From positions 3,224,001 through 3,288,000 of the forward strand of contig NZ_CP136600.1 of the NCBI RefSeq assembly GCF_032911225.1: DNA of 64,000 nucleotides, written 5' to 3'. Shown piece after piece: positions 1-8,243 of the stretch; within the stretch, counting starts at the first letter, position 1; every line of letters begins with the position of its first letter. The position numbers and the translations under genes are program-made. Under the pieces are notes generated by a model. That model made no database searches. It had not been told where the DNA came from and was given only the letters and a program-made list of their open reading frames with translations. This stretch comes from Thalassotalea fonticola (GTDB lineage: Bacteria; Pseudomonadota; Gammaproteobacteria; Enterobacterales; Alteromonadaceae).

Positions 1-664
1 TAAAGTGACATACCGCTTGCTCTTCGGCGACATCGAAATATAAATATGCTTCAATGCGACGGTCATGTTGATGCGCTGGCATGGTATTCCAGACACTACC
101 TGGTTTTAACATGGTTAAGCCCATTTGTAGCTGACAAGTTTCCACCACACCATTGATGATCAACTGATAAATGGTCCGCTCATTAGAAGTTTCCAGCGAA
201 CCTAGTTCAAGCACTTTTGCGTTGTCTCGGTTCACTTTTTTGGTCGGGTATGAGCAATGCGCAGGTGCTGAATTTAAGTAAAATTTAGCTGGTTTATTGC
301 TATTCTCACTACCAAAGATCACATTTTTGCTTCCGGCACCTACGTAAAGTGCTTCTTTATTTTCCAGCGTATAAACTTGTCCATCAACCTCCACAACACC
401 AGTGTCGCCAATATTGATAATACCCAACTCACGTCGATCTAAAAAGTTTTGTGCTTTTAACGGATCAATGCTGTCTAACGCCAGTACCGAGTCTACTGGT
501 ACCGCACCACCAACGATATAGCGATCGTAGTGGGTATAGGTTAAATTGATCTGGTTATCGGTAAACAAATCGGCCAATAAAAATGCGTCTCTGATCTCAT
601 CGGTATCAAATTTCTTGGCTTCATTTTGCCCTACGGCATAACGGGTTTTATAATTTATTGTCAT
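1..664 (-). CDS. kduI: 5-keto-4-deoxyuronate isomerase (partial, C-terminus outside window)
   Basis: KduI interconverts 5-keto-4-deoxyuronate and 3-deoxy-D-glycero-2,5-hexodiulosonate in the cytoplasm, a step in the breakdown of unsaturated uronates from pectin, alginate or glycosaminoglycans. The window holds the first 221 residues of a family usually near 278. The start is the ATG at 664, opening MTINYKTRYAVG. The cupin metal-binding segment PAHQHDRRIEAY is visible, with H198, H200 and E205 as expected zinc ligands; the fourth ligand lies outside the window. The N-terminal half carries the typical GGAVPVDS and RRELGIINIG stretches. It lies 46 bp downstream of kduD on the same strand, so the two are probably co-transcribed. 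KduD acts on the product of KduI. Confidence 0.93.
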   Translation of the reverse strand, partial: MTINYKTRYAVGQNEAKKFDTDEIRDAFLLADLFTDNQINLTYTHYDRYIVGGAVPVDSVLALDSIDPLKAQNFLDRRELGIINIGDTGVVEVDGQVYTLENKEALYVGAGSKNVIFGSENSNKPAKFYLNSAPAHCSYPTKKVNRDNAKVLELGSLETSNERTIYQLIINGVVETCQLQMGLTMLKPGSVWNTMPAHQHDRRIEAYLYFDVAEEQAVCHF

Positions 665-710
665 CTTATTCACTCACATCTTAAACTTTTTCATTTATTG
701 TCGGTTTGGA

Positions 711-1487
711 CTATCTGGCTAACCAGCCACCATCTACGGCAAGTACATGACCATTGACATAATCACTGGCCGCGCTGGCTAAAAATACTGCGGCGCCTAC
801 TAATTGCTCAGGTTCGCCCCAGTTACTGGCTGGAATACGTTTCTCAATTTCGGCATTGCGAACCGGGTCATCCTGTAACGCCTGAGTGTTATCGGTTTTA
901 AAATAGCCGGGAGCGATGGCATTAATTTGTACGTTTTTACTCGCCCATTCATTAGCTAATGCCTTAGTGACTCCTACCACAGCATGTTTACTCGCAGTGT
1001 AGGCTGGCACAGTTATGCCACCGGTGTAGGACAGCATTGACGCAATGTTGATAATCTTGCCTTCGCCGCGCTTTAACATACCCTTGCCTAATTGCTGACA
1101 GAGTAAAAACGTCGCATTCAAATTGACATTAATCACTTGCTGCCAGTCACTTAATGGAAAATCAACCGCAGGCGCCCTGGCAATGGTGCCACCGGCATTA
1201 ACCAAAATGTCGATTTGACCGGTAAAGCTTTCAGCCGTCTCGGCCATCGCCAGTACAGAGCTCGCATCAGATAAATCTGCGGCTACTTCGAACGCTAGTT
1301 GTCCACATTGCTCAATTTTTTCACGAGTTTGTTTAGTGCCACCATTGGCTGAACTAGAACAAACGACTGTCGCGCCTGCTTGCGCTAGACCGATTGCCAA
1401 TGCCTGCCCTAAACCTCGGCTAGCACCTGTAACTAATGCCGTTTTATCTTTTAGCGTAAATAATTCTTTGTTTGGGTCATTGCTCAT
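711..1487 (-). CDS. kduD: 2-keto-3-deoxygluconate / 2-deoxy-D-gluconate dehydrogenase, SDR family
   Basis: KduD reduces the diketo product of KduI to 2-keto-3-deoxygluconate with NAD(P)H, feeding KDG kinase and aldolase. It is a classical short-chain dehydrogenase of 258 residues (E. coli KduD is about 253). The nucleotide motif TGASRGLG is at residues 20-27, NAGG near 97-100, the catalytic Ser is S150, and Tyr/Lys are Y163 and K167 in YTASK. An in-frame ATG exists 23 codons upstream (1556). The start at 1487 is preferred because AAGG lies just ahead of it and the homologous part begins there; the extra 5' codons run into an 18-bp operator-like dyad. It forms an operon with kduI. Confidence 0.93.
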   Translation of the reverse strand: MSNDPNKELFTLKDKTALVTGASRGLGQALAIGLAQAGATVVCSSSANGGTKQTREKIEQCGQLAFEVAADLSDASSVLAMAETAESFTGQIDILVNAGGTIARAPAVDFPLSDWQQVINVNLNATFLLCQQLGKGMLKRGEGKIINIASMLSYTGGITVPAYTASKHAVVGVTKALANEWASKNVQINAIAPGYFKTDNTQALQDDPVRNAEIEKRIPASNWGEPEQLVGAAVFLASAASDYVNGHVLAVDGGWLAR

Positions 1488-1537
1488 AATTAGCCTTGAT
1501 GTTGTTATAACCTTTTTAATTAACTTTAAGATATCAT

Positions 1538-1557
1538 CTTGTATGTTGTCATACAAG
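1538..1557. promoter_or_regulatory. perfect 8-bp inverted repeat upstream of kduD, candidate operator
   Basis: CTTGTATG-TTGT-CATACAAG is a perfect dyad with 8-bp arms and a 4-bp centre, about 50 bp upstream of the kduD start. Its size and position fit an operator for a dimeric regulator. GntR-family (FadR/UxuR-like) control of uronate genes is well established in gammaproteobacteria, but the assignment to that family is inference. Confidence 0.5.
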
Positions 1558-2030
1558 TGATATGTTAAAATAAGATATCTATGTTTGAATCCTTGTGAAT
1601 TTCTATCTTATTATTGATATAGGAAAGGTTTTGTTTGCTCGCTTAACTGGTAATTAGAAACTTGTCGAGTGCCAAAGAGCTGAAATCGCAATAGCGAAAT
1701 CCGTAGAACCTGAATCAGATTAGTATCTTCGAAAGGAACAGGTAACTGGTATAACCCGAATGGTAATTTAAGTACTGAAGACTCTGAAACAAAGCTACTG
1801 GCCGATTTTATATAAGCCAAGATGAAACACTGCAGTTGTAGTATAATTGGCAATTTTGGATATTAGTCTTGACCACGTCGTACAATTAATTAGGCCAATA
1901 AGTGCAACTTTCAGAACCTAGAAAGCTGCCCGAAATGAACCGGTTTTCGTAACGGAACCCTCGATCATTAAATAAAAATTCAGCTCCAATTTATACCTGC
2001 TCAGTGATTGTTTGGATCATAAATTTCTCC
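1558..2030. other. non-coding stretch between kduD and the first structured repeat
   Basis: I see no convincing gene here. A minus-strand reading frame at 1611-1853 could encode 80 residues, but it has no recognisable domain, no clear ribosome binding site and an unusual leucine/phenylalanine-rich composition, so it may be chance or the remains of a decayed gene. The stretch presumably also carries the kdu promoter near its left end. Confidence 0.5.
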
Positions 2031-2134
2031 ATTCTTAGGTCAGCTGTCTATCCTATAGCTGACAATCATAGCAATGGTGCCTCGACTTCCGCTCAGCGAA
2101 GTTTTCTGACTAGACAGTTCATGCGACAAAACGG
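2031..2134 (+). repeat. structured repeat copy A (two hairpins)
   Basis: This 104-bp block matches a second copy at 3771-3875 in the same orientation. Hairpin 1 pairs GTCAGCTGT (2039-2047) with ATAGCTGAC (2055-2063). Hairpin 2 is ACTTCCGCTCAGCGAAGT (2085-2102), in which ACTT pairs with AAGT and CGCT with AGCG, leaving one bulged C. The shared 3' part ends ATGCGACAAAACGG. The stems are conserved through compensatory changes against copy B, which suggests selection or mobility acting on a folded nucleic acid. No transposase is visible. Confidence 0.65.
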
Positions 2135-2485
2135 GAATGATAATTTGCAAATAATGAGCCATAAAATGCTCGGTTTAGACTACAACAGCCGTTAGCTTTA
2201 ATTTTTCAATTCTACCTATGCCAATTATCGCCCTTGGTTGATTAATACTAAGGCACAAATTAAGCCACTATTCTTAGATCTCATATAGTATGAGCAATAA
2301 CCAGAGGCTATAACTCTCCAAAAAAAACATATTGGCAAACCTTTTACTACCAACCTAGTATAAAACAGTAGAAAATAGTAAAGTCAATTTTGATTACATT
2401 TCTATGAGCCACCCAAACGCTTTAGCCTTAAGATATAAAAATGAAGTGATTATTAACCCCGACGTTGAAAATTCTTAAATGAGAT
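2135..2485. other. non-coding stretch upstream of the M14 carboxypeptidase gene
   Basis: This AT-rich leader between repeat copy A and the carboxypeptidase gene shows no convincing ORF, promoter or RNA. The only plus-strand frame nearby (2004-2195) overlaps the repeat and has no family signature. Confidence 0.45.
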
Positions 2486-3736
2486 ATGAAACAGATAAGT
2501 CTTACATGTAAAAATAAAATTATGTTTATAAAAATTCCATTTTTATGTTTTTTGCTGTTAGCCGTAGTCAGCTCTTTAAGCGTAACGGATGCCAAGGCAC
2601 ACAATGCCCCAGAAAGGAAACAATTACGAAAATTGTCTCACTTCAATAAAGAAGGCGTATACTTCAGCAATTTAGCCAACGGCACCCGGTTGAATAAGGT
2701 TACGAAACTTTCCCGTGAGCATTATGAAATAACCATTAGTTCTGAATTTATACCCACCAATTCTAGTTCTTTTTTTGCTTTTCAACTTTGGGCTGATGAG
2801 AAAAAGACGATTAAGATAAGTTTGAAGTACACCGAGTACAAACACAGATACATTCCAAAATTAAGTGAAGATGGTTTAATTTGGCGACCAATTAAGGGAT
2901 TGATTCTGAGCGAAAGTGACACTACTGCAACGTTCGATATTACATTGTCTTCAAAAAAACTGTGGTTGTCAGCTCAAGAAATAGAATCGTCTGAACATAC
3001 TTATGAATGGCTAGACAAATTTATATCAAATAAATCTTACATTCGAAAACATTCAGTTGGTAAAACAGTCTTAAAGCAAGATTTGTTCGTGGTTTCTTCT
3101 GAACAGGAAAGTGTAAAGCCTAGTGTAGTATTAATTGCGAGACAACACCCACCAGAAATTCCAGGGGGAGTCATTGCTTTTAAGGCGTTTTTTGAGGAAG
3201 TCATGGGTGTCTCTAATCTAGCCCAGAACTTTAGAAAAGAGTTTAACATTTACGCCTTTCCTCTTCTAAATCCTGATGGCGCGGATAACGGTAATTGGCG
3301 TCACAACTCAAACGGGAAAGATCTAAACCGTGATTGGGAAGCGTTCACTCAACCAGAAACCCTCGCTGTTAAAAATTTTGTCATAGAAAAAGTTAAACAA
3401 GAAAATAAAAGTATATGGTTCGGTATCGACTTTCATACTTCATACAATGGACCTTATTTACTGATTTTGAATGAAGAAAATGAGCAAATGGCAAAAACAC
3501 GGATCATTCCTCGCTTGATTAACAATATCAATGATCAAACACCGATATTTAACCAATATCGTAGAAGGGATCAAGATCTACCTTATTGCTATAACTGGTT
3601 TTATAAGGCTTTTGGTTCGGAGGCTATAACCTATGAAGAAGGGGACGAAACGGACCGCAGTATTATAAAAGCTAGAGCCAGGTTATACGCAAAATCATTA
3701 ATGCAACAAATGTTATTGGAATTAAAACTTAAATAA
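2486..3736 (+). CDS. M14 family zinc carboxypeptidase-like protein, exported
   Basis: Predicted secreted zinc peptidase of 416 residues. A hydrophobic signal segment covers about residues 14-32; M13 (2522) would give a more standard signal peptide start, and neither start has a strong ribosome binding site. An N-terminal beta-rich region (about 45-180) precedes the M14 catalytic domain. The zinc ligands are H221 and E224 (QHPPE) and H317 (DFHTSYNGPY). The family signature NPDGADNGNWRHN followed by GKDLNRDW is at about 262-284, and the catalytic Glu is probably E384 in TYEEGDETDR. This resembles M14 proteins with a separate N-terminal domain, some of which act on peptides or peptidoglycan; the substrate here is unknown. 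The gene stands alone, bracketed by two copies of a structured repeat, which hints at an acquired unit. Confidence 0.85.
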   Translation: MKQISLTCKNKIMFIKIPFLCFLLLAVVSSLSVTDAKAHNAPERKQLRKLSHFNKEGVYFSNLANGTRLNKVTKLSREHYEITISSEFIPTNSSSFFAFQLWADEKKTIKISLKYTEYKHRYIPKLSEDGLIWRPIKGLILSESDTTATFDITLSSKKLWLSAQEIESSEHTYEWLDKFISNKSYIRKHSVGKTVLKQDLFVVSSEQESVKPSVVLIARQHPPEIPGGVIAFKAFFEEVMGVSNLAQNFRKEFNIYAFPLLNPDGADNGNWRHNSNGKDLNRDWEAFTQPETLAVKNFVIEKVKQENKSIWFGIDFHTSYNGPYLLILNEENEQMAKTRIIPRLINNINDQTPIFNQYRRRDQDLPYCYNWFYKAFGSEAITYEEGDETDRSIIKARARLYAKSLMQQMLLELKLK

Positions 3737-3770
3737 AGCTCATTGCCGAACAACACTTTTTAACTGCCCT

Positions 3771-3875
3771 CATCCTTAGGTCAGCTGTTTATTCTACAGC
3801 TGACAATCATAATGATTATGGTCCTGCTTCCGCTTAGCGAAGCTTTCTGACATGACTGTTGATGCGACAAAGCGG
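3771..3875 (+). repeat. structured repeat copy B (two hairpins)
   Basis: Second copy of the block at 2031-2134, 1.74 kb away in direct orientation. Hairpin 1 is a perfect 9-bp stem, GTCAGCTGT (3780-3788) with ACAGCTGAC (3796-3804). Hairpin 2 is GCTTCCGCTTAGCGAAGC (3826-3843), the same bulged stem as in copy A but with the outer A-T pair replaced by G-C. The rest of the 304-bp gap between the carboxypeptidase and the next gene shows nothing else I can name. Confidence 0.65.
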
Positions 3876-4040
3876 TCTAAGTCTAGGAGTCAAAACCATT
3901 TAAGAAGATGATCACTTTGTAAAGGAAAGCAGAGATGAATCTTCTAATCACCACCCCTCTGCTTACCTCTCTTAAAACTGTATTTAAAAACTAGATATTC
4001 TAGAAATAAATGGTTATTTTTCTATCAGTTTAATTTTCTT

Positions 4041-5303
4041 CTACTGCTTAAGTCGTGACGCTAAAACTAAATCATCACATATCTCTGTACTATTAGATAA
4101 CCAGCAGAGCTTTATTCTTTGCAGGTTTGAAGCCAAAGTTGAAGTTAATGTCGAGAATCCCTCTGGAGTTATTTTCTTACCGTTATAACTCGTAATAATA
4201 TCGCCTGTTTTTAAACCTAAGTTGTCAGCACCTGTTTTAGCGGAGACATCATTTACGATTGCCCCCAACTTATGAGGCATTAGTCTTAAACCACTTTTAT
4301 CCAAATTAATCGGGCGATCAAAATTCTGGTTAGGTTTAATAAATAGTTGCTCATTGCGGTAATCAAAAATAATATTGAAATGCTTAAGAAACTGATTACC
4401 TAGCAATTCACTATTTTCGACGTCTTTATTGCTCGACATATTAAATAGAACAGGCACATTGTTTTTACTATAACGTCCTAATGATAGTGATTTACTATTA
4501 GACACATGCACAGTGCTATAGCCATTTAGTCCTTGAATTCTTGATGGATAATAAGGTGCCAAATAATTTTCATGCTGCGCTTGAACTATTTCAAAAGTAC
4601 CAGAAAAACCAGTATCGATAAGTAGCTTTAAAGGCGTTACTTGTTTCGTGCTTAGCTGTGCATCAACGGAGACATAGGACATACCGCCTTCGATTGATAT
4701 TGGTAACGGGTGCCAACTTTTATCATGTTCTATCTCTGCTTTAGCATAATCAGTCTGCTCCGACAGGGTAATTATCGCTTTATCGTAATCAACTTTGATG
4801 GCAAATCTTTTTAAAAAGTCATAACCAATAATGCCGTCAAAGAAAACGGAATCACGATCCTTAAAAAAAGGGACAGAGCTAACGGGGAGGTGAATAATAG
4901 TTTGCTCTATTAATTCAATATCGCCTAGAGTTACATTTATATTTGGCACTACATTGGCGATTGATTGAAAGCTTTCACCACCACCAGAGATGTCTAATTT
5001 AGTGTCTGATTTTAACTCTAATGAATGAGTATCGTTACTTTCTAAAATAACAGTAGCTGCAGCTCCTGTGTCGAAAACAAAATTCAGTGGTTCACTTCCA
5101 TTTATACTGACCGGCACAATGATCAAATCAGAAACCAAGGTAAACGGTATCTGTGTGGTGTTGCTATTACTGAGCCACTTATGTGTCGAAGTGGCGTTGG
5201 CATAAGTGAATTTTGCGGCTTGAAATAATTGGCAACCACTTAATGCTGCGGTAATAAGCGCAATAACTAATAAATTGAACAATCCAGGTTTTAATTTCAT
5301 CAC
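4041..5303 (-). CDS. retropepsin-like aspartyl protease lipoprotein with C-terminal PDZ domain
   Basis: Predicted lipoprotein of 420 residues: the signal segment ends in the lipobox LSGC with C24. Two pepsin/retropepsin-like half domains follow. The first has FDTGAAAT (D78-T79-G80-A81) and a flap/core segment FDGIIGYDFL near 156-163. The second has LIDTGFSG (D230-T-G) and LLGNQFLKHFN near 300. The C-terminal 80 residues form a PDZ-like domain around GADNLGLKTGDIITSYNGKK. Having two DTG motifs in one chain resembles a pseudo-dimeric pepsin built from retroviral-type halves; bacterial proteins of this type are known but poorly characterised. The start may be M1 or M2. It is a single gene on the minus strand with no operon partner. 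Protease function is inferred from the motifs only. Confidence 0.8.
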   Translation of the reverse strand: MMKLKPGLFNLLVIALITAALSGCQLFQAAKFTYANATSTHKWLSNSNTTQIPFTLVSDLIIVPVSINGSEPLNFVFDTGAAATVILESNDTHSLELKSDTKLDISGGGESFQSIANVVPNINVTLGDIELIEQTIIHLPVSSVPFFKDRDSVFFDGIIGYDFLKRFAIKVDYDKAIITLSEQTDYAKAEIEHDKSWHPLPISIEGGMSYVSVDAQLSTKQVTPLKLLIDTGFSGTFEIVQAQHENYLAPYYPSRIQGLNGYSTVHVSNSKSLSLGRYSKNNVPVLFNMSSNKDVENSELLGNQFLKHFNIIFDYRNEQLFIKPNQNFDRPINLDKSGLRLMPHKLGAIVNDVSAKTGADNLGLKTGDIITSYNGKKITPEGFSTLTSTLASNLQRIKLCWLSNSTEICDDLVLASRLKQ

Positions 5304-5882
5304 TTTACTTTTTTTGTTGCAGAGAATGAACTATAGGAAGCTATTACCATGCCAATATAATTAAGTGAATAAAATCAATGCAATACAGTTTCTGAGCCAT
5401 GCATATGTGTGGCTAATGTTCGGTTTTGTTGTTGACCTGTTCGATAATGGCCCGTTCAACTTTACGATCATATATATTTATGAAAGAGGCTATGCAGCTG
5501 CCTAAATTTCAAAAATCCGCTGGACTCTTAGGTTGAAAGTAATTTTATTAATTAGTGCCCACAAAAGTAATGACTGCTATCAAGCCAACAACAGAAGTTT
5601 ACTCTGAGCTGCTACTCAATTCAGCTTTGCGAAGTTTGCAGTCATCCCATAGTTAAACATTGTAATAATTTCATTTCCGGTTTGTGGCATATCTTGACCT
5701 AACCAATTGTACGACTAGGTCAAAACTGATAGGTAAAAGTGTCAGCTCAAATATGAGCTGCTACATTTGAATATATGGGCGAATTGTAATAAAGCTTATT
5801 TCTAATAATTGATTTTTGTCTAATTTTATAATTACAATAAATTCAAACTAATTATTAAGAGTTCAATGTTTATTAATTCCAA
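5304..5882. other. intergenic region with a decayed repeat
   Basis: This 579-bp gap has no credible ORF. It contains the TIR-bounded element at 5570-5645. Ahead of that, ACTCTTAGGTTGAAAGT (about 5524) resembles the first bases of the structured repeats at 2031 and 3771. Otherwise it is AT-rich, with no promoter or terminator I can defend. Confidence 0.45.
5570..5645. repeat. 76-bp MITE-like element with ATGACTGC/GCAGTCAT ends
   Basis: ATGACTGC (5570-5577) and GCAGTCAT (5638-5645) are perfect 8-bp inverted ends around a 60-bp core. The core contains TTCAGCTTTGCGAAG, similar to the second hairpin of the repeats at 2031 and 3771. No coding capacity. It is probably a small non-autonomous or decayed palindromic element of a kind common in Alteromonadales intergenic DNA. 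Confidence 0.45.
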
Positions 5883-7073
5883 CTAAACAACTTGCCCTGC
5901 CGCCCAGCCGCTCGACCAGGCCCATTGGAAATTGTAACCACCAAGCCAGCCGGTTACGTCGGCTACTTCACCAATAAAATATAAGCCAGAGGCCTTTTTA
6001 CTTTCCATGGTTTTTGAGGATAGTTCGTCAGTATCGACGCCGCCTAAAGTGACCTCAGCAGTACGATAACCTTCGGTGCCATTAGGTTTTATTTGCCAAT
6101 GATGAAAGTAATTAGCAATGTCTTTAAACTCATGATGGTTTAATTGATTCATTGGTTTATCTGGCAGTTCCTCTGCGTCATATAAACGTTCAATTAATCG
6201 CTTAGGCAACAAGTGGCTTAACACTGTTTTTAATGCTCGTTGTGGGCTTTCTTGGCGAATATCTTGCAGTCGCTGCTCTAAATCAAAATCAGGAATTAAA
6301 TTGATACTCACTGATTGGCCAGCTTGCCAAAACGATGAAATTTGTAAAATTGCCGGGCCAGATAAGCCACGATGGGTAAATAAGATGTTTTCTCGAAAGC
6401 TAGTGCCATCTTCACTGCTAACAATGCTGTCGACACTGATGCCTGATAAGCCATCGAAGCGTTGCTTGTCTTGCTCATGCAAAGTAAAAGGCACTAAGGC
6501 TGCACATGTTGGTAAAACCTTTAAACCAAACTGCTCGGCAATTTTATAACCAATTGGGGTTGCACCAAGCTTCGGCATGGTTAATCCACCAGCAGCAACA
6601 ACTAATGACTGACAGTGAAAATCTTTGCCATTAGTGGTAACAATATAACCATCATCAGTCTTGTTTACTTTATGCACTTCAGATTGAAGGTGAATACTTA
6701 CTCCGGCCCAGTCGCACTCAGTTAAAAGCATATCAACAATATTATGTGCCGAGTCATCACAAAATAGCTGGCCTAAAGTTTTATGATGATATTCAACACC
6801 ATGGCGTTCAACCATATCGATAAAATCGTATTGGGTGTAACGGCTCAGCGCCGACTTTACAAAGTGGGGATTAGTACAAAGGTAGTTATCCGGCTCGGCA
6901 TTTTGATTGGTAAAATTACAACGACCGCCACCACTAATGATGATTTTTCGGCCGGGCTTTTTACCCATATCAACTACCGCAACGCTGCGGCCACGGTAGC
7001 CGGCATTAATAGCACACATTAGGCCGGCAGCGCCGGCGCCAATAACAACTACATCTACTTTTTCAAGTGCCAT
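5883..7073 (-). CDS. NAD(P)/FAD-dependent oxidoreductase, YhiN/HI0933 family
   Basis: Cytoplasmic flavoprotein of 396 residues, the usual family length. The N-terminal dinucleotide motif VIGAGAAGLMCAINAG (about 10-25) and the family segment GRKIIISGGGRCNFTN (about 41-56) are intact. The C-terminus has the FAD-proximal GEVADVTGWLGGYNFQWAWS block. The YhiN/BaiN-like family is widespread, but its physiological reaction is not established in most bacteria. The start codon lies directly against the stop codon of the upstream ferritin gene, so the two are almost certainly co-transcribed; whether the flavoprotein serves iron release or redox chemistry is inference. Confidence 0.9.
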   Translation of the reverse strand: MALEKVDVVVIGAGAAGLMCAINAGYRGRSVAVVDMGKKPGRKIIISGGGRCNFTNQNAEPDNYLCTNPHFVKSALSRYTQYDFIDMVERHGVEYHHKTLGQLFCDDSAHNIVDMLLTECDWAGVSIHLQSEVHKVNKTDDGYIVTTNGKDFHCQSLVVAAGGLTMPKLGATPIGYKIAEQFGLKVLPTCAALVPFTLHEQDKQRFDGLSGISVDSIVSSEDGTSFRENILFTHRGLSGPAILQISSFWQAGQSVSINLIPDFDLEQRLQDIRQESPQRALKTVLSHLLPKRLIERLYDAEELPDKPMNQLNHHEFKDIANYFHHWQIKPNGTEGYRTAEVTLGGVDTDELSSKTMESKKASGLYFIGEVADVTGWLGGYNFQWAWSSGWAAGQVV

Positions 7074-7601
7074 TTACATGCCTGGTTCAGGTACTGCTGA
7101 AGTTGAGCCTTGCTTAGCCATTTCAGCTAAATCCTTATCAACAAAGAATAATGCGTGACCATCGTTACCAACCAATTCAATTTTATCAATGATGCTTTTA
7201 AACAACGTTTCTTCTTCATGTTGTTCAGAAACAAACCATTGTAAAAAGTTAAAGGTTGAATAGTCTTGGTTTGTAAAAGCAAAATGCGCTAATGAGTTAA
7301 TTTTCTCAGTAATTAAACACTCATGCTCATAAGTCGCCTGAAATACATCAACAAGAGATTTAAATTCATGCGGCGGAGCTTCGATAGCACCTAAAATTGG
7401 CATCGCGCCAGTTTCACTAACATAAGTGAAAAGACGGTTCATATGTTGCATTTCTTCAATAGCATGCTTATGCATGAATGCCGCAGCACCTTCAAAGCCT
7501 TTGTCTTCACACCAGGCACTCATTTGCAGGTACAAATTTGATGAATAAAATTCTAAATTAATTTGGCTGTTTAATTGCTGAACCATTTCTTTTTTTAACA
7601 T
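7074..7601 (-). CDS. ftnA: bacterial non-haem ferritin
   Basis: Iron-storage protein of 175 residues that oxidises Fe2+ and stores it as a ferric core in a 24-subunit shell. The ferroxidase centre ligands fall at the E. coli FtnA positions: E17, Y24, E50, H53, E94 and Q127, with E130 also present. The four-helix bundle covers about residues 5-160; the tail is Met/Pro rich. It is immediately followed by the YhiN-type flavoprotein and preceded, 23 bp away, by a peroxiredoxin on the same strand. The order Prx-ferritin-flavoprotein suggests an iron/peroxide defence operon. No Fur box was identified with confidence. Confidence 0.95.
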   Translation of the reverse strand: MLKKEMVQQLNSQINLEFYSSNLYLQMSAWCEDKGFEGAAAFMHKHAIEEMQHMNRLFTYVSETGAMPILGAIEAPPHEFKSLVDVFQATYEHECLITEKINSLAHFAFTNQDYSTFNFLQWFVSEQHEEETLFKSIIDKIELVGNDGHALFFVDKDLAEMAKQGSTSAVPEPGM

Positions 7602-7624
7602 AATAATCTCTTTACTATTTTTTA

Positions 7625-8098
7625 TTAAAGTACGGCAAGTATGCTTTCAGCGGTACTTACTTCAAATTCTTTCGGTGCTTCTACATGAAGATGCGTAACA
7701 ACACCGTTCTCAATTACCATGGCGTAACGTTGAGAACGCAAACCGCCAAAGCTTGCTGTATCCATTGTTAAGCCTAATGATTTGGTAAAGCTACCATCGC
7801 CATCAGCTAACATCATTAAGTGCTCAGCATTTTGAGCATTTCCCCATGCTTCCATTACAAAGGCATCATTTACCGATAAACATATAATTTGATCTACACC
7901 TTTGGCTTTAAATGCATCAAAGTTAACCACATAGCCAGGTAAGTGAGATACTGAACATGTTGGCGTAAATGCCCCCGGCACCGCAAACATCACTGTTTTT
8001 TTATTGGCAAATAATTCATCGCTGTTGTGATTTTCCATACCGCTAGCAGTGAGCTGTTGTAATGTGCCTGCTGGAATAGTGTCGTTTACTTTTATCAT
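7625..8098 (-). CDS. peroxiredoxin, Prx5/AhpE-like
   Basis: Thiol peroxidase of 157 residues that reduces H2O2 and organic peroxides with thioredoxin or glutathione as donor. The Prx5 signature PGAFTPTCS is present with peroxidatic C48 (P41-C48), followed by SHLPGYV. A second conserved element, [14 protein letters not shown], follows near 120-133 and supplies the Arg that activates the thiolate in this family. No fused glutaredoxin domain. First gene of the probable Prx-ferritin-YhiN operon; the gap of about 145 bp to the divergent NYN gene presumably holds both promoters. Confidence 0.92.
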   Translation of the reverse strand: MIKVNDTIPAGTLQQLTASGMENHNSDELFANKKTVMFAVPGAFTPTCSVSHLPGYVVNFDAFKAKGVDQIICLSVNDAFVMEAWGNAQNAEHLMMLADGDGSFTKSLGLTMDTASFGGLRSQRYAMVIENGVVTHLHVEAPKEFEVSTAESILAVL

Positions 8099-8243
8099 GA
8101 GAAACCTTTCTACTGTGTTATGAAGATGGGTATTGATTCAATTTTTTACATCAAGATTATAAGACGAATATTGTCATTTGTCTGAATTAATGTAATTAAT
8201 CGCGTAAACTAATAGCAAAATAACTTTATAGATTAAATATTTC

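Noticed and set aside
1611..1853. 80-residue minus-strand ORF
   Set aside because: No ribosome binding site, no recognisable domain and no partner gene; the codons look like random AT-rich DNA. At most a decayed fragment.
2004..2195. 63-residue plus-strand ORF
   Set aside because: It overlaps the structured repeat copy A, whose conserved hairpins explain the sequence; the second copy does not keep the frame.
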